A stretch of DNA of 24,453 nt from an uncultured Oscillibacter sp. (GTDB lineage Bacteria; Bacillota; Clostridia; Oscillospirales; Oscillospiraceae): positions 1 through 24,453 of the forward strand of contig NZ_CAJTUX010000042.1 in NCBI RefSeq assembly GCF_910579365.1, given 5' to 3'. The position numbers and the translations under genes were made by a program. The notes beneath the pieces were generated by a model. The model saw only the letters and a program-made list of their open reading frames with translations, was not told the DNA's origin and did not search any database. How positions within the stretch are numbered: the first letter of the stretch is position 1; each line of letters opens with the position of its first letter. Of the stretch, positions 1 through 7,787 are shown in pieces.

Positions 1-135
1 GCGGCGGGTCCCGTCCGGTCCGGTCAGGACGCACCAGTCCTGGGAGAGACGCCTGGCCTGCTCCAGCAGGAAGGCGAAGTCGGTCCGCTCCTTCAGCTCC
101 GCGCCGCCGCGCTGTAACCCTATCGCAAGAAACAT
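1..135 (-). CDS. Partial hypothetical protein, N-terminal 45 residues
   Basis: An open frame on the minus strand starts with ATG at 135 and runs off the window edge without a stop. The visible peptide begins MFLAIGLQRGGAELKERTD and is charged and soluble, with no signal peptide or membrane segment. Codon use is GC-rich like the neighbouring genes. No good Shine-Dalgarno sequence precedes the ATG, and the upstream frame stays open for some codons, so the start is uncertain. It lies beyond the terminator that ends the catabolic cluster and is probably a separate transcription unit. I do not recognise the family from 45 residues. Confidence 0.35.
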   Translation of the reverse strand, partial: MFLAIGLQRGGAELKERTDFAFLLEQARRLSQDWCVLTGPDGTRR

Positions 136-202
136 AGGTTTATAAAACGATTTATTTGATGGGAGCTGTCGTCCTGCGCAACATTTTACAAGGATTTAAA
201 TC

Positions 203-252
203 CAAAAAAACAGTACTGCCCGGCGGGAATCCCAAGCAGTACTGTTTTTTTT
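203..252. terminator. Bidirectional rho-independent terminator
   Basis: A perfect 10-bp stem (ACAGTACTGC at 210-219 with GCAGTACTGT at 236-245) encloses a 16-nt loop. It is flanked by an A-run on the left (204-210) and a T-run on the right (245-252). Read on the minus strand, the A-run becomes the U-tract after the hairpin, so it should end the long cluster just after the lpdD-like gene. A 12-bp palindrome (GGATTTAAATCC, 192-203) abuts it. Confidence 0.85.
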
Positions 253-289
253 GCGCCCATGCCGCAAATAGCTCCTTTGTTCTTGCAGG

Positions 290-652
290 TCATCCATGGT
301 CTGTTTGCAGCTGGTCTATCAGTCTTTGCGTCAAGAGGGCAGCGTGTGCGCAGAGACGCTCGATTTCCCACCGCTCCGCCCGGTCAATGTGTATGCCGCA
401 GCTGACAAGCACCGTACGTCCCACGGCCCGGCAGACTGCCCCGGCACAGGAACAGGCCACCTCGCTCTCCCGATGGCCCGGAACGGACAGCGGCGAAACC
501 TCCGCCGTGCCCCTCTCCTGCCAGGCCAGCGCGGCGGCGCCAATATGAGGAGCCTCCCCGCCCATAATGGCAATCAAGATATCCTCTCCGGCGAACCGCC
601 ACTCCAGCCTGACCCAGGAGCGCCCGGTCCCGATTTCCATCACCCGTTCCAT
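290..652 (-). CDS. LpdD-like prenylated-flavin chaperone / UbiD-associated protein
   Basis: This small 120-residue protein carries the signature of the LpdD/VdcD-type proteins found beside UbiD decarboxylases: a hydrophobic strand followed by MGGEAPHIGAAALAW (residues about 30-44), then a mid-protein cysteine pair (ACSCAGAVC). Family knowledge suggests the protein helps deliver or mature prenylated FMN in UbiD-type decarboxylases such as gallate decarboxylase. Here it is the last gene of the cluster, directly after ubiX. The ATG at 652 lies inside the end of ubiX (13-bp overlap). An alternative ATG at 640 forms a TGATG coupling with the ubiX stop, so the exact start is open. The family call rests on the GG-x-x-PHIGA motif and on context. 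Confidence 0.72.
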   Translation of the reverse strand: MERVMEIGTGRSWVRLEWRFAGEDILIAIMGGEAPHIGAAALAWQERGTAEVSPLSVPGHRESEVACSCAGAVCRAVGRTVLVSCGIHIDRAERWEIERLCAHAALLTQRLIDQLQTDHG

Positions 653-1203
653 CGGCGATATTCGGTCGGGATGCCCAGGCGGTCCAGGATTTTTCCCACG
701 ATATGCTGAATCATGTCATCCACCGTCTGCGGAGCATTGTAAAATGTCATCACCGGCGGAATGACCGCAGCTCCCATCAGGGACAGCTCGTGGAGATTCC
801 GCAGATGAATGGGGGAAAGCGGCGTCTCCCGGGGAACCAGCACCAGTGGACGGCCCTCCTTTATGGTCACATCTGCCGCACGGAGCAGCAATGTGTCCGC
901 GTACCCGCTATGAATACCGGCTGCCGTTTTCATACTGCATGGAATCACGACCATGCCATCGACGGCAAAGCTGCCGCTGGCAATCGCCGCGTCAATCTGG
1001 CTGTTTTCATAAACCTGGTCCGCCAGGGACAAAAGCTCCTCCCTTCGGCCCGGCAATTCATAGCCGATGGTGGCCTCCGCCCCGCGGCTCATGACGAAGT
1101 GGGTCTCCCACGCCGGAACCGTCCGCAGCCGGCGCAGAAGCTCCAGCGTCAAAACGGCGCCGCTGGCTCCCGTCATGCCGACCACCAGTCTCCTTGTCTC
1201 CAT
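640..1203 (-). CDS. ubiX: UbiX family flavin prenyltransferase
   Basis: The protein makes prenylated FMN from FMN and dimethylallyl phosphate, the cofactor needed by UbiD decarboxylases. It is 187 residues, the usual length. The N-terminal flavin-binding loop reads VVGMTGASGA (about residues 7-16), and the middle has IPCSMKTAAGI and the conserved EGRPLVLVPRETPLS stretch, followed by PPVMTFYNAPQ. All are typical of UbiX/BsdB/LpdB. I chose the ATG at 1203 because GGGAGG ends about 9 nt upstream; the alternative GTG at 1212 lies within that ribosome site. It follows tctA by 21 bp and overlaps the lpdD-like gene, so cofactor synthesis is co-transcribed with the UbiD enzyme that uses it. Confidence 0.93.
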   Translation of the reverse strand: METRRLVVGMTGASGAVLTLELLRRLRTVPAWETHFVMSRGAEATIGYELPGRREELLSLADQVYENSQIDAAIASGSFAVDGMVVIPCSMKTAAGIHSGYADTLLLRAADVTIKEGRPLVLVPRETPLSPIHLRNLHELSLMGAAVIPPVMTFYNAPQTVDDMIQHIVGKILDRLGIPTEYRRWNG

Positions 1204-1224
1204 AAGCGGCACCTCCCTGCCAAA

Positions 1225-2697
1225 TCATCCTGCGGTCTGTTTTCGGTTGAAGAGCTTTTTCAAAAGGGGCCAGGCAAAGCATACCACGATGATAATAATC
1301 AGCGCAAGAGAAATCGGCCTTGTGAAGAAAATCGACCAGGAGCCCCCGGAAAGCCGCATGGCCCGGCAGTAGTTATCCTCCGCCAGACTGCCCAGGATCA
1401 AACCCAGAATCAGGCAGGACAGCGGGAACTTGTTCCGCTCCAGGCAGTAGCCGATCACAGCCGCCGCCAGCATCACCGCGACGTCCATGATCTGGCGGCG
1501 GGTCGCGTAGGCGCCCACCACGGAGAGCATCAGAATCAGCGGGACCAGCAGGCTGTTCGGCATCTCGGTAATTTTGGCAAAATACTTGGCGCCGAGAAGG
1601 CCCAGAATGGCAAACGCGAACTGCGCCAGCAGCATTCCCCATATGATCGTGCTGACCATATCCCCATTTTTGGAATAGAACGAATAGCCGGTCTGGATAC
1701 CGTGGATGCTGAGGGCGGACAGGAACAACGCCGCGCTGGAGCTTCCGGGAACTCCCAGGGCAAAGGCGGGAATCAGGGCGGAGCTGGTCACCGCGCCGAT
1801 CGCCGTCTGCGGGGCGATCAAGCCCTTGGTGTTGCCCTCGCCGAAGGTATCCTTGTCTTTCGCCGCGTTTTTTTCCACCACATAGGTGATGAAACTGGCG
1901 GCGTTGATCCCCAGGCCGGGGACAATGCCGATGATGGTTCCGAGTACCGAGGACCGGACCAGGGGAACCGGGAACTTAAAAACCTCCTTCGTGCCCGCCA
2001 TAACGCCGGACACCTTGGAATCGGCGGCGCTCATGGCGCCTTTTTCATTCACCAGAACCAGCGCCTGCGCCAGGGCGAAGGCGCCGATGACGATGGGGAT
2101 GAACTGAAGACCGTCCTCCAGGTAGACCGTGCCAAAGGTGAAGCGCTTGTCTCCGGTCACAACGCTGCGCCCAATAAAGGTCAGCATCAGCCCCAGACCG
2201 CCCATAATGATGCCCTTCAGGGCGTTGCCCTTGGCCGCCAAGGCCACCAGACACAGCCCGGCGACCGCCAGCAGGAAATACTCCGCCGCGCCGATCTTCA
2301 AGGAGAGCTGCGCCAAGGCATTGCCCAGCAGTGCAAAGGCGGCCACGCCAAAAAGTCCGCCCACCAGGGAAGCGGTTGTGGAAATGCCCAGGGCGCGGCC
2401 CGCCTCGCCCCGGCGGGTCATCGGGTAGCCGTCAAAGCAAGTGGCGACGTTGCCGGGGGTGCCAGGCGTGTTCAGCAGGATGGAGGAAATGGAGCCGCCA
2501 TAGCAGCAAGCCCCATAGACGGCACTGAGGAAAATCACAGAGCTGGTGGCGGACATGGAGTAGGTCATGGGCAGCAGAATGGCCAGGGCAAACACAGGCC
2601 CCAGACCGGGAGCCGCCCCGATCAAGATTCCCAGCACCGTGCCCGCCAGCATGTAGACCAGATTCAGCGGACTGAGCGCAGTAAGTAAAGACGACAT
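1225..2697 (-). CDS. tctA: Tripartite tricarboxylate transporter large permease (TctA)
   Basis: This is the 490-residue large membrane subunit of a TctABC secondary importer for di- or tricarboxylates. The N-terminus shows the family signature LIGAAPGLGP (about residues 25-34), and a second one is YGGSISSILLNTPGTPG (about 66-82). Many hydrophobic segments follow, and a second GIVPGLG repeat near residue 258 reflects the internal duplication of the family. The ATG at 2697 has a clear AAGGAGG site. It follows tctB by 12 bp. Substrate specificity is set by the TctC protein and cannot be read from the permease. Its position among UbiD, aconitase-like and RraA genes suggests it imports the cluster's carboxylate substrate. 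Confidence 0.95.
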   Translation of the reverse strand: MSSLLTALSPLNLVYMLAGTVLGILIGAAPGLGPVFALAILLPMTYSMSATSSVIFLSAVYGACCYGGSISSILLNTPGTPGNVATCFDGYPMTRRGEAGRALGISTTASLVGGLFGVAAFALLGNALAQLSLKIGAAEYFLLAVAGLCLVALAAKGNALKGIIMGGLGLMLTFIGRSVVTGDKRFTFGTVYLEDGLQFIPIVIGAFALAQALVLVNEKGAMSAADSKVSGVMAGTKEVFKFPVPLVRSSVLGTIIGIVPGLGINAASFITYVVEKNAAKDKDTFGEGNTKGLIAPQTAIGAVTSSALIPAFALGVPGSSSAALFLSALSIHGIQTGYSFYSKNGDMVSTIIWGMLLAQFAFAILGLLGAKYFAKITEMPNSLLVPLILMLSVVGAYATRRQIMDVAVMLAAAVIGYCLERNKFPLSCLILGLILGSLAEDNYCRAMRLSGGSWSIFFTRPISLALIIIIVVCFAWPLLKKLFNRKQTAG

Positions 2698-2709
2698 CGC
2701 TTGTCCTCC

Positions 2710-3195
2710 TTAAAGTAATCCAGACAGAACTCCCGCCGGCAGCTTGATATAAAAGCCATAGCGGAAAATCGCGTAAAACGCAATGCTGATGAGGAGCGCA
2801 AAGGGGATCAGCACCTTCCATCTGCGGTAGCCCAGCGTATAGGGCAGGGCCAGCAGTATCGCGATGGTGCACGGGAGAAAGCCGATCGGGTTCAGCAAGG
2901 CGACGTAGAGCACGGAGGCGGCCAGCAGAATCAGCTGTCTGCGGTTCAACAGCGCCTTTTTTGCGGGAACCTCATCCCCGGATGCCGCAGCGGAATCCTT
3001 CGGGGGGAGAAAGGCCCGGGCTGTCAGCGCCAGCTTTGCCGCGCAGCAGACGAACACCGCCGTCGACACAATTCTGGGAAACAGCTTGGTCTCATCGGCG
3101 AAGGAGCCGGAAGCGGCAAACATGTACGCGGAGGCCAGCATAATGACCAGGAGGATCACAACATCCACAACCGCTTTTTGATTCGTATCTTTCAT
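2710..3195 (-). CDS. tctB: Tripartite tricarboxylate transporter small permease (TctB)
   Basis: This 161-residue membrane protein lies between the substrate-binding protein and the large permease, which is where TctB belongs. Four hydrophobic segments are visible: about residues 10-30, 40-60, 88-108 (with the NPIGFLPCTIAILL stretch) and 130-150. The family is poorly conserved in sequence; length, topology and position support the call. ATG at 3195 is preceded by GAGAGG at suitable spacing. A central charged linker rich in Ala and Lys (about 65-85) separates the two helix pairs. Confidence 0.88.
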   Translation of the reverse strand: MKDTNQKAVVDVVILLVIMLASAYMFAASGSFADETKLFPRIVSTAVFVCCAAKLALTARAFLPPKDSAAASGDEVPAKKALLNRRQLILLAASVLYVALLNPIGFLPCTIAILLALPYTLGYRRWKVLIPFALLISIAFYAIFRYGFYIKLPAGVLSGLL

Positions 3196-3225
3196 ATCGG
3201 TACCTCTCGGACAATTTTGGAGCGC

Positions 3226-3254
3226 CCCGGCCGCAAACAGTGTCTGCGGCCGGG
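3226..3254 (-). other. Intercistronic stem-loop between tctC and tctB
   Basis: A perfect 10-bp GC-rich stem (CCCGGCCGCA at 3226-3235 with TGCGGCCGGG at 3245-3254) with a 9-nt loop lies in the 77-bp gap after tctC. No T-run follows on the minus strand, so it is not a classical terminator. Hairpins after the binding-protein gene of importers often protect the upstream mRNA and give more binding protein than permease; that role is inferred here. Confidence 0.6.
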
Positions 3255-3272
3255 ACAGGAACAGGGCAGCGG

Positions 3273-4295
3273 TCAGCCAAGCAGGTCCTTGGAGGACTCG
3301 GCCAGCATGTAGCAGCCGCTGATGACCTCCTCCAGCTCCTGGCTGGCGCGGGGCACAACGTTGAAGGAGCCGCCGGCGGCCTCGGTGAAGGCAGGGTCCT
3401 GAACCGCCTCATAGGCGGCGTCCCGCAGAACGGACAGCACTTCCTCCGGCGTCTCGGGAGGAGCCAGGATGCCCATCACCACATCGTAACCGTACTCCTC
3501 TCCATAGATAGAGGCGAAGGTGGGAACGCCCTCCAGTTTCTCGTCCTCCACATCCCCGAACGTCGTCAGCACGCGAAGCGTCCCTTCGGCGGCAGGCGTA
3601 TAGGCGGCAGTGCTGCTGCAAATGGCGCAGTCCACTTCCTTGCCCATGATGGCGGTAACGCAGTTATTGCCGCTGTCATACGGGATAGAGGTCACGTCCA
3701 CCTTGGTCACATCCAGGAACATGGCCTGCGCCAGGGAGGAGTTGGAAACGCCGGTGGTCACCGCCATCTTCAGACCGGCCCCGGAGGTCCCGGCGGCAAC
3801 CAGATCTTCCAAGGTCTGATAGGGGCTATCGGGCGGGACGATCAACACGTTGCCCTCCTTGCCGGAAACGCCGACAATGGGTTCAAATCCGCTCATCTGG
3901 TACTCCACATCGCCGCCCTCCACAACTTCGGTGAGAACATAGGAGGGGAAGTTGCCCAAGACCAGCGTATAGCCATCCGGGTCGGCACGGTAGACCTGGC
4001 TCAAACCCACTTTGCCGGAGCCGCCCTCCACATTCTCCACAATCACGTTGCAGCCCAGCTTTTCCGCCAGATAGGGCGCGTACATGCGAGCCACGGTGTC
4101 GGCGGAGCCGCCCGCGCCCCGGCAGACCACAACGGTGATGGTGCCCTTCGGATACGAAGCGCTTGCGGAACTTCCTTGGGGCGGCGTGCTTTCAGACCCG
4201 CCGGCGGAAGCGCCGCTGTCCGACGGCGTAGCGCCGCAGGCGGCCAGCGCCAGAAGCAAAGAGACAGTCAGCAGAACAGACAACATCTTTTTCAT
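3273..4295 (-). CDS. tctC: Tripartite tricarboxylate transporter substrate-binding lipoprotein (TctC/BUG)
   Basis: This is a secreted carboxylate-binding lipoprotein of the Bug/TctC family, 340 residues from the preferred start. The N-terminus MKKMLSVLLTVSLLLALAAC is a lipoprotein signal with lipobox LAAC, followed by a low-complexity Ser/Gly linker. The mature domain begins YPKGTITVVVCRGAGGSADTV, the Bug-family first strand and glycine-rich loop that binds a carboxylate. GLSQVYRADPDGYTLVLGNF and later motifs also fit. ATG at 4295 is chosen over ATG at 4313 because AAGGGGAAAG lies just upstream of it. It follows ubiD by 37 bp and is followed by a stable stem-loop. Bug proteins bind varied di- and tricarboxylates and aromatic acids, so the ligand is not predicted. 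Confidence 0.93.
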   Translation of the reverse strand: MKKMLSVLLTVSLLLALAACGATPSDSGASAGGSESTPPQGSSASASYPKGTITVVVCRGAGGSADTVARMYAPYLAEKLGCNVIVENVEGGSGKVGLSQVYRADPDGYTLVLGNFPSYVLTEVVEGGDVEYQMSGFEPIVGVSGKEGNVLIVPPDSPYQTLEDLVAAGTSGAGLKMAVTTGVSNSSLAQAMFLDVTKVDVTSIPYDSGNNCVTAIMGKEVDCAICSSTAAYTPAAEGTLRVLTTFGDVEDEKLEGVPTFASIYGEEYGYDVVMGILAPPETPEEVLSVLRDAAYEAVQDPAFTEAAGGSFNVVPRASQELEEVISGCYMLAESSKDLLG

Positions 4296-4332
4296 AATCT
4301 TTCCCCTTTTCATCTTTTATTGTACCCATGCA

Positions 4333-5754
4333 TTACAGATAATCCGCAATGCGCATGTTTGCCAGCATGTCCAGCGGGACCTCGCAGACCTCAGAGAAGG
4401 GCGTCCCATAAGGCTTTGTACAGTCGATTCCCATCTTCGCGGAAATTTTTGTGCGGGAATCCACCGTGGGGTCCACCGTGGCGCCCATGGCGCCGGGAAT
4501 GACGAAGGTGGCCCGGTCCGGCTGTGTCCGGGTGGCCAGCGCCCAAAGCACCTCGCTGTCGCTGAACACGTCCACATCCTCGTCTACAGCAATCACATAT
4601 TTCAGGTGCCAGTCGCAGACGAAGGCCGCCATGATGGCGTCGCGGGCCTCGCCGCCCACCCGCTGCTTCAACGAGAGGTAGCAAATGTAGCGTCCGCAGC
4701 CTCCGGGAGTCATGTGGACGGCCTGTATACCGGGACAGGTGGCCCGGACCTTCTCAAAAATCACAGCCTCCTTGGGGATCGAGCCCAGCAGGCAGTGCTC
4801 CGCGTGGCCGATGAACAGGGACTGGAAGTAGGCGTCCTTTCTGTGGGTAATGGCTACGGGGGTCAGCCGGGGGTCCAGCTGCTGGATAACCTGCCCGCCC
4901 TTGAAGTTCTTGTAGTGCCGGGTATGCTCCCCCACCGGGCCCTCCTCGATGCGGTCGTTCCAGTCCACCTCACACTCGATGATCATCTCCGCGTCTGCGG
5001 GAACCAAAAGCTCGTCCCCCCATGTCTGACTGGGCGTCAGCCGGACGGCCTCCCCCAGCGCGGCGCCGGCGATCTCGTACTCGTTCGTGCCGTAAGGACC
5101 CTCCCAGCAGCTGCCCAGGAAGAAGCCGGGATGATGCCCGATGACAATGGCCACCGGGGCCTTCTTCCCGCGTTCCCCATACTTCTTCACGTTCATACCG
5201 CTGTGGTGATGGGGTTCGGCGTGGATCGCGGCGATTTTGTGGCCCTTTACATGAACGCGGATCATCGCCAGGTTATACGCCCCGGAATCCGGATCACGCG
5301 TGACCAAAGCGCCGCCCAGGATATAAGGGCCGCCGTCGTGCTCATGGTGCTTGGGAATGGGCAGCTTGTCAAAGCCGCAGGCCTCACCGGTGACGGTCAC
5401 CTCCTTCACGGGGGCCTCCCCGGCAGGGACGGTCACAGGCTCGATGCGGTGGGCATAACAGTCCTTCAGCTTCAGGGAAAGCGGCATCTTGTAATCCGCC
5501 ATATCCATCCCCAGGGCGGCGCAGAACTTCTTCCGGCTGGAGAAGGCGTTGAATACCAGGGGAAACGCGCTGTCGGAGCCGTCCAGCGCGGTAGGACGCC
5601 GGAAGATGGTCATCGGAGCCTTGCCCTCCAGTTCCAGCTTCCGCAGGAAGGTGGCGGCCTCCAGATCGCTGCTGATTCTGCCCGGGACCCAAAGAAGCTC
5701 CTCGGGGCAGGCGGCCTCCAGCTGCCGGATGAAGGTTCGAAAATCTTTCGCCAT
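4333..5754 (-). CDS. UbiD family prenyl-FMN-dependent decarboxylase
   Basis: This 473-residue enzyme of the UbiD family reversibly decarboxylates alpha,beta-unsaturated or aromatic acids using prenylated FMN and a divalent metal with K+. The catalytic Arg-Glu-Glu set seen in Fdc1 is visible: an Arg in NLAMIRVHVKG (about R166) and the paired glutamates of EGPVGE (about 271-276). The C-terminal PGAMGATVDPTVDS region also matches. ATG at 5754 has AAGGAGA 7 nt upstream. The frame stays open upstream but that extension is only a shadow of the next gene. UbiX and an LpdD-like protein are encoded in the same cluster. The N-terminal MAKDFRTFIRQLE is typical of decarboxylase rather than ubiquinone-pathway members, and the substrate is unknown. 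Confidence 0.93.
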   Translation of the reverse strand: MAKDFRTFIRQLEAACPEELLWVPGRISSDLEAATFLRKLELEGKAPMTIFRRPTALDGSDSAFPLVFNAFSSRKKFCAALGMDMADYKMPLSLKLKDCYAHRIEPVTVPAGEAPVKEVTVTGEACGFDKLPIPKHHEHDGGPYILGGALVTRDPDSGAYNLAMIRVHVKGHKIAAIHAEPHHHSGMNVKKYGERGKKAPVAIVIGHHPGFFLGSCWEGPYGTNEYEIAGAALGEAVRLTPSQTWGDELLVPADAEMIIECEVDWNDRIEEGPVGEHTRHYKNFKGGQVIQQLDPRLTPVAITHRKDAYFQSLFIGHAEHCLLGSIPKEAVIFEKVRATCPGIQAVHMTPGGCGRYICYLSLKQRVGGEARDAIMAAFVCDWHLKYVIAVDEDVDVFSDSEVLWALATRTQPDRATFVIPGAMGATVDPTVDSRTKISAKMGIDCTKPYGTPFSEVCEVPLDMLANMRIADYL

Positions 5755-5798
5755 ACATACTCTCCTTTTTTGCATGGTGATTTGGGGAAGACGCGTCT

Positions 5799-7085
5799 TT
5801 ACTCGTCGAAAAAGCCCTTCGGCGCCAGATGAGGATGGGCGGAGGCCATGGCCCGGAAATGGCCGGTGTCGCCGTCCTCCCGCTCGGTCATGTAAATGGC
5901 CCCTACCGGGCAGACCTGGGAGCACAGGGAGCAGCCCGCGCATTTGTCCTTGTGGATGACGGCCTTCTTGGCCACCGTGATGGCGTCGTACCAGCAGGAG
6001 TGCCAGCAGCGCCGGCAGCCCATGCACTTGGTATAGTCCACGTTGGCGCGGAGGGGCTTCACCTTGTCCACCAGGTCCTGGTTGGAATACATCTGCTTTC
6101 GCGCCTTGTCCTTGACCTCCTCAATGGCGGCATAGCCCCGGCGGTCCAGCCAGGCGTCGATTTCCCGGAGCATCTCCCCCACGCAGCGCAGCCCGCGAAT
6201 CATAATGGGCGAACAATACTGCACCGCGTCCGCGCCGGCCATCAGGAACTCGATGGTATCCTCCCAGGTAACGGCTCCCCGGCCGGCCATCACGGCGCAG
6301 CCGCAGGCGGAGGCCACCTCGGCCACCCACCGCATACTGACAGGCTTCATGCCCGAGCCTGTCCCGGGGCCGGGGCCGTAGATGACGGGCTTCCCCGTCT
6401 CGATGTCCACCCGCATGGTCTTCGCGTTGGCGAACATGGTGACGCCTGCGGCGCCGGCCTCCTCCATCCGCTTGGCGGCGCTCACGAAATTGGAGCCGTC
6501 GGGACTCATTTTTACAAACATGGGGATGGGCACGGTCTTTTTCAAGGTGCGCACCACCTCCACAGCGGCCTCGGGATGCAGGGTATAGTAGATGCCCACG
6601 TGGTTGTCCTGTTCGCTTTTGGACAGGCCCTCCGGCGGGAAGGGGCAGCAGAAATTCAGCTCCAGGGCGTCGCACCCGGCGTCCATATAGAGCGCGGCGA
6701 TGTGTTGCCACTCCTCCAGGGTTTTGCAGGAGAAGCTGCCGATCAGCTTGCAGTCGTGCTCCTTGCAGTAGGGCGCGGCCTCCCGGATGATCTCGGAAAA
6801 CTGGACCGGCTCATAGCAGGAGTTGTGCTCCCGGTGCATCCAGAAATAGTCCTTGGGGTCGTCGTAGGGGTGCTGGGGATCCTTCTTATAGTCCAGCAGC
6901 TTATAGAGCGGCCGGGGATACCTCTGGAGATACCAGACGGTGGACGCGGTCTTGGTCACAATGGCGCCCAGGCCGGAATCCACACATTTTTTAATGTGCT
7001 CCACAGTTCCGGCCGGCGGACCGCCGCCGACCACCAGCGGATTTTTCAGGCGCAGCGGTCCCAGTTGAACGGATAGATCTGCCAT
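5799..7085 (-). CDS. PreA-like dihydroorotate/dihydropyrimidine dehydrogenase-family flavoprotein with C-terminal ferredoxin
   Basis: The protein has 428 residues. An FMN TIM barrel of the dihydroorotate/dihydropyrimidine dehydrogenase family opens with LKNPLVVGGGPPAGTVEHI and contains ELNFCCPFPPEG and the FVKMSPD strand. About 75 C-terminal residues form a bacterial ferredoxin with two [4Fe-4S] motifs: CMGCRRCWHSC and CAGCSLCSQVCP. It resembles PreA, but no PreT-type NAD(P)H subunit is present, so electrons may come from or go to ferredoxin or another partner. By eye, the Cys that serves as general acid in mammalian dihydropyrimidine dehydrogenase aligns with Tyr or Thr here (GIYYTLHPE), so pyrimidine reduction is not a safe call. 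ATG at 7085 has AAGGAGG. It starts 15 bp after an rraA-like gene. Confidence 0.85.
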   Translation of the reverse strand: MADLSVQLGPLRLKNPLVVGGGPPAGTVEHIKKCVDSGLGAIVTKTASTVWYLQRYPRPLYKLLDYKKDPQHPYDDPKDYFWMHREHNSCYEPVQFSEIIREAAPYCKEHDCKLIGSFSCKTLEEWQHIAALYMDAGCDALELNFCCPFPPEGLSKSEQDNHVGIYYTLHPEAAVEVVRTLKKTVPIPMFVKMSPDGSNFVSAAKRMEEAGAAGVTMFANAKTMRVDIETGKPVIYGPGPGTGSGMKPVSMRWVAEVASACGCAVMAGRGAVTWEDTIEFLMAGADAVQYCSPIMIRGLRCVGEMLREIDAWLDRRGYAAIEEVKDKARKQMYSNQDLVDKVKPLRANVDYTKCMGCRRCWHSCWYDAITVAKKAVIHKDKCAGCSLCSQVCPVGAIYMTEREDGDTGHFRAMASAHPHLAPKGFFDE

Positions 7086-7100
7086 AGTTCTGCCTCCTTG

Positions 7101-7778
7101 TCATGCTTCCTTGTGGGTCTGCAATTGGTGATAGCCGGTCATGCGGCGGGCCTCCTTCAGCGGCGTGCCCTTTGTTACCAGGGCCTCAATCTCCGCCTCG
7201 GTCCGGGCGATGCCCTCGGCAATCTCCAGCACCTCCAGAGCCCGCTCCAGCGGAATGCGGACCGCGCCGCTGTCATCTGCCATCATGAGGTCGCCGGGGT
7301 TGACCTGAAGACCGGAGACGGAAACGGGACACTCCACCGCGTCCACATAGACACGGTCCTTGCCCGTGACCATGTAAGCGCCCTTGGCATATATGGGATA
7401 ACCGATCCGTTCAATGGCGGGCAGGTCCCGGCACACGCCGTCGATGATGGTCCCCGCGATGCCCTTCAAATTGGCGTCCAGCGACATGATGTCCCCCCAG
7501 ACGGTGCAGTAATCCCGGCCTCCGTTGTCGATTACCACCACCTGTCCGGCCTCCACGTCATCCAGAAAGTCCCCCACGGTTCCCTTTACCGTACCGCAGG
7601 GCACATAGTGCACGGTGAACGCCTGTCCGCAGCAGCTCCTGCCCGGGACCGCGGGCCGGATGTGATAGAGGCCGCAGGCGGGAAGCCCCAGCTTGTCATT
7701 GGCGTCCGAGACGCAGGTGGTGTCCAGTTTCCGATAGCGCTCCAGAATCTCTGGAGCGAGGCGCAGCGTTTCCTTCAT
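7101..7778 (-). CDS. RraA family protein, HMG aldolase-like (paralogue 1)
   Basis: 225 residues, the usual length for the RraA/4-hydroxy-4-methyl-2-oxoglutarate aldolase family of metal-dependent retro-aldolases and oxaloacetate decarboxylases. Family landmarks are VVIDNGGRDYCTVWGD and IIDGVCRD. Aldolases of this family are described by D-X20-R-D-X2-E/D. Here the first Asp (WGD) and the R-D pair are present at exactly 20 residues, but the last acidic position is Ala (RDLPA). The start at 7778 is chosen because GAGG lies 7 nt upstream; ATG at 7784 would sit directly against that site. It begins 9 bp after paralogue 2 ends. Aldolase activity is likely but not assured. RNase E inhibition is an unlikely role in this setting. 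Confidence 0.85.
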   Translation of the reverse strand: MKETLRLAPEILERYRKLDTTCVSDANDKLGLPACGLYHIRPAVPGRSCCGQAFTVHYVPCGTVKGTVGDFLDDVEAGQVVVIDNGGRDYCTVWGDIMSLDANLKGIAGTIIDGVCRDLPAIERIGYPIYAKGAYMVTGKDRVYVDAVECPVSVSGLQVNPGDLMMADDSGAVRIPLERALEVLEIAEGIARTEAEIEALVTKGTPLKEARRMTGYHQLQTHKEA

Positions 7779-7787
7779 GGTCATCCC

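Noticed and set aside
703..2688. 661-residue plus-strand open frame opposite the tctA and ubiX genes
   Set aside because: It is a GC-driven antisense shadow: composition is His/Gln/Arg/Gly rich without domains, and the minus-strand genes have clear motifs and ribosome sites.
3240..5832. Two long plus-strand frames (420 and 582 residues) opposite tctC and ubiD
   Set aside because: Both are low-information mirror frames of well-identified minus-strand genes, with no ribosome sites or recognisable motifs.
5755..6027. N-terminal extension of the UbiD frame
   Set aside because: The extension is another frame of the ferredoxin domain of the PreA-like gene; the ATG at 5754 has a proper ribosome site and family-typical N-terminus.
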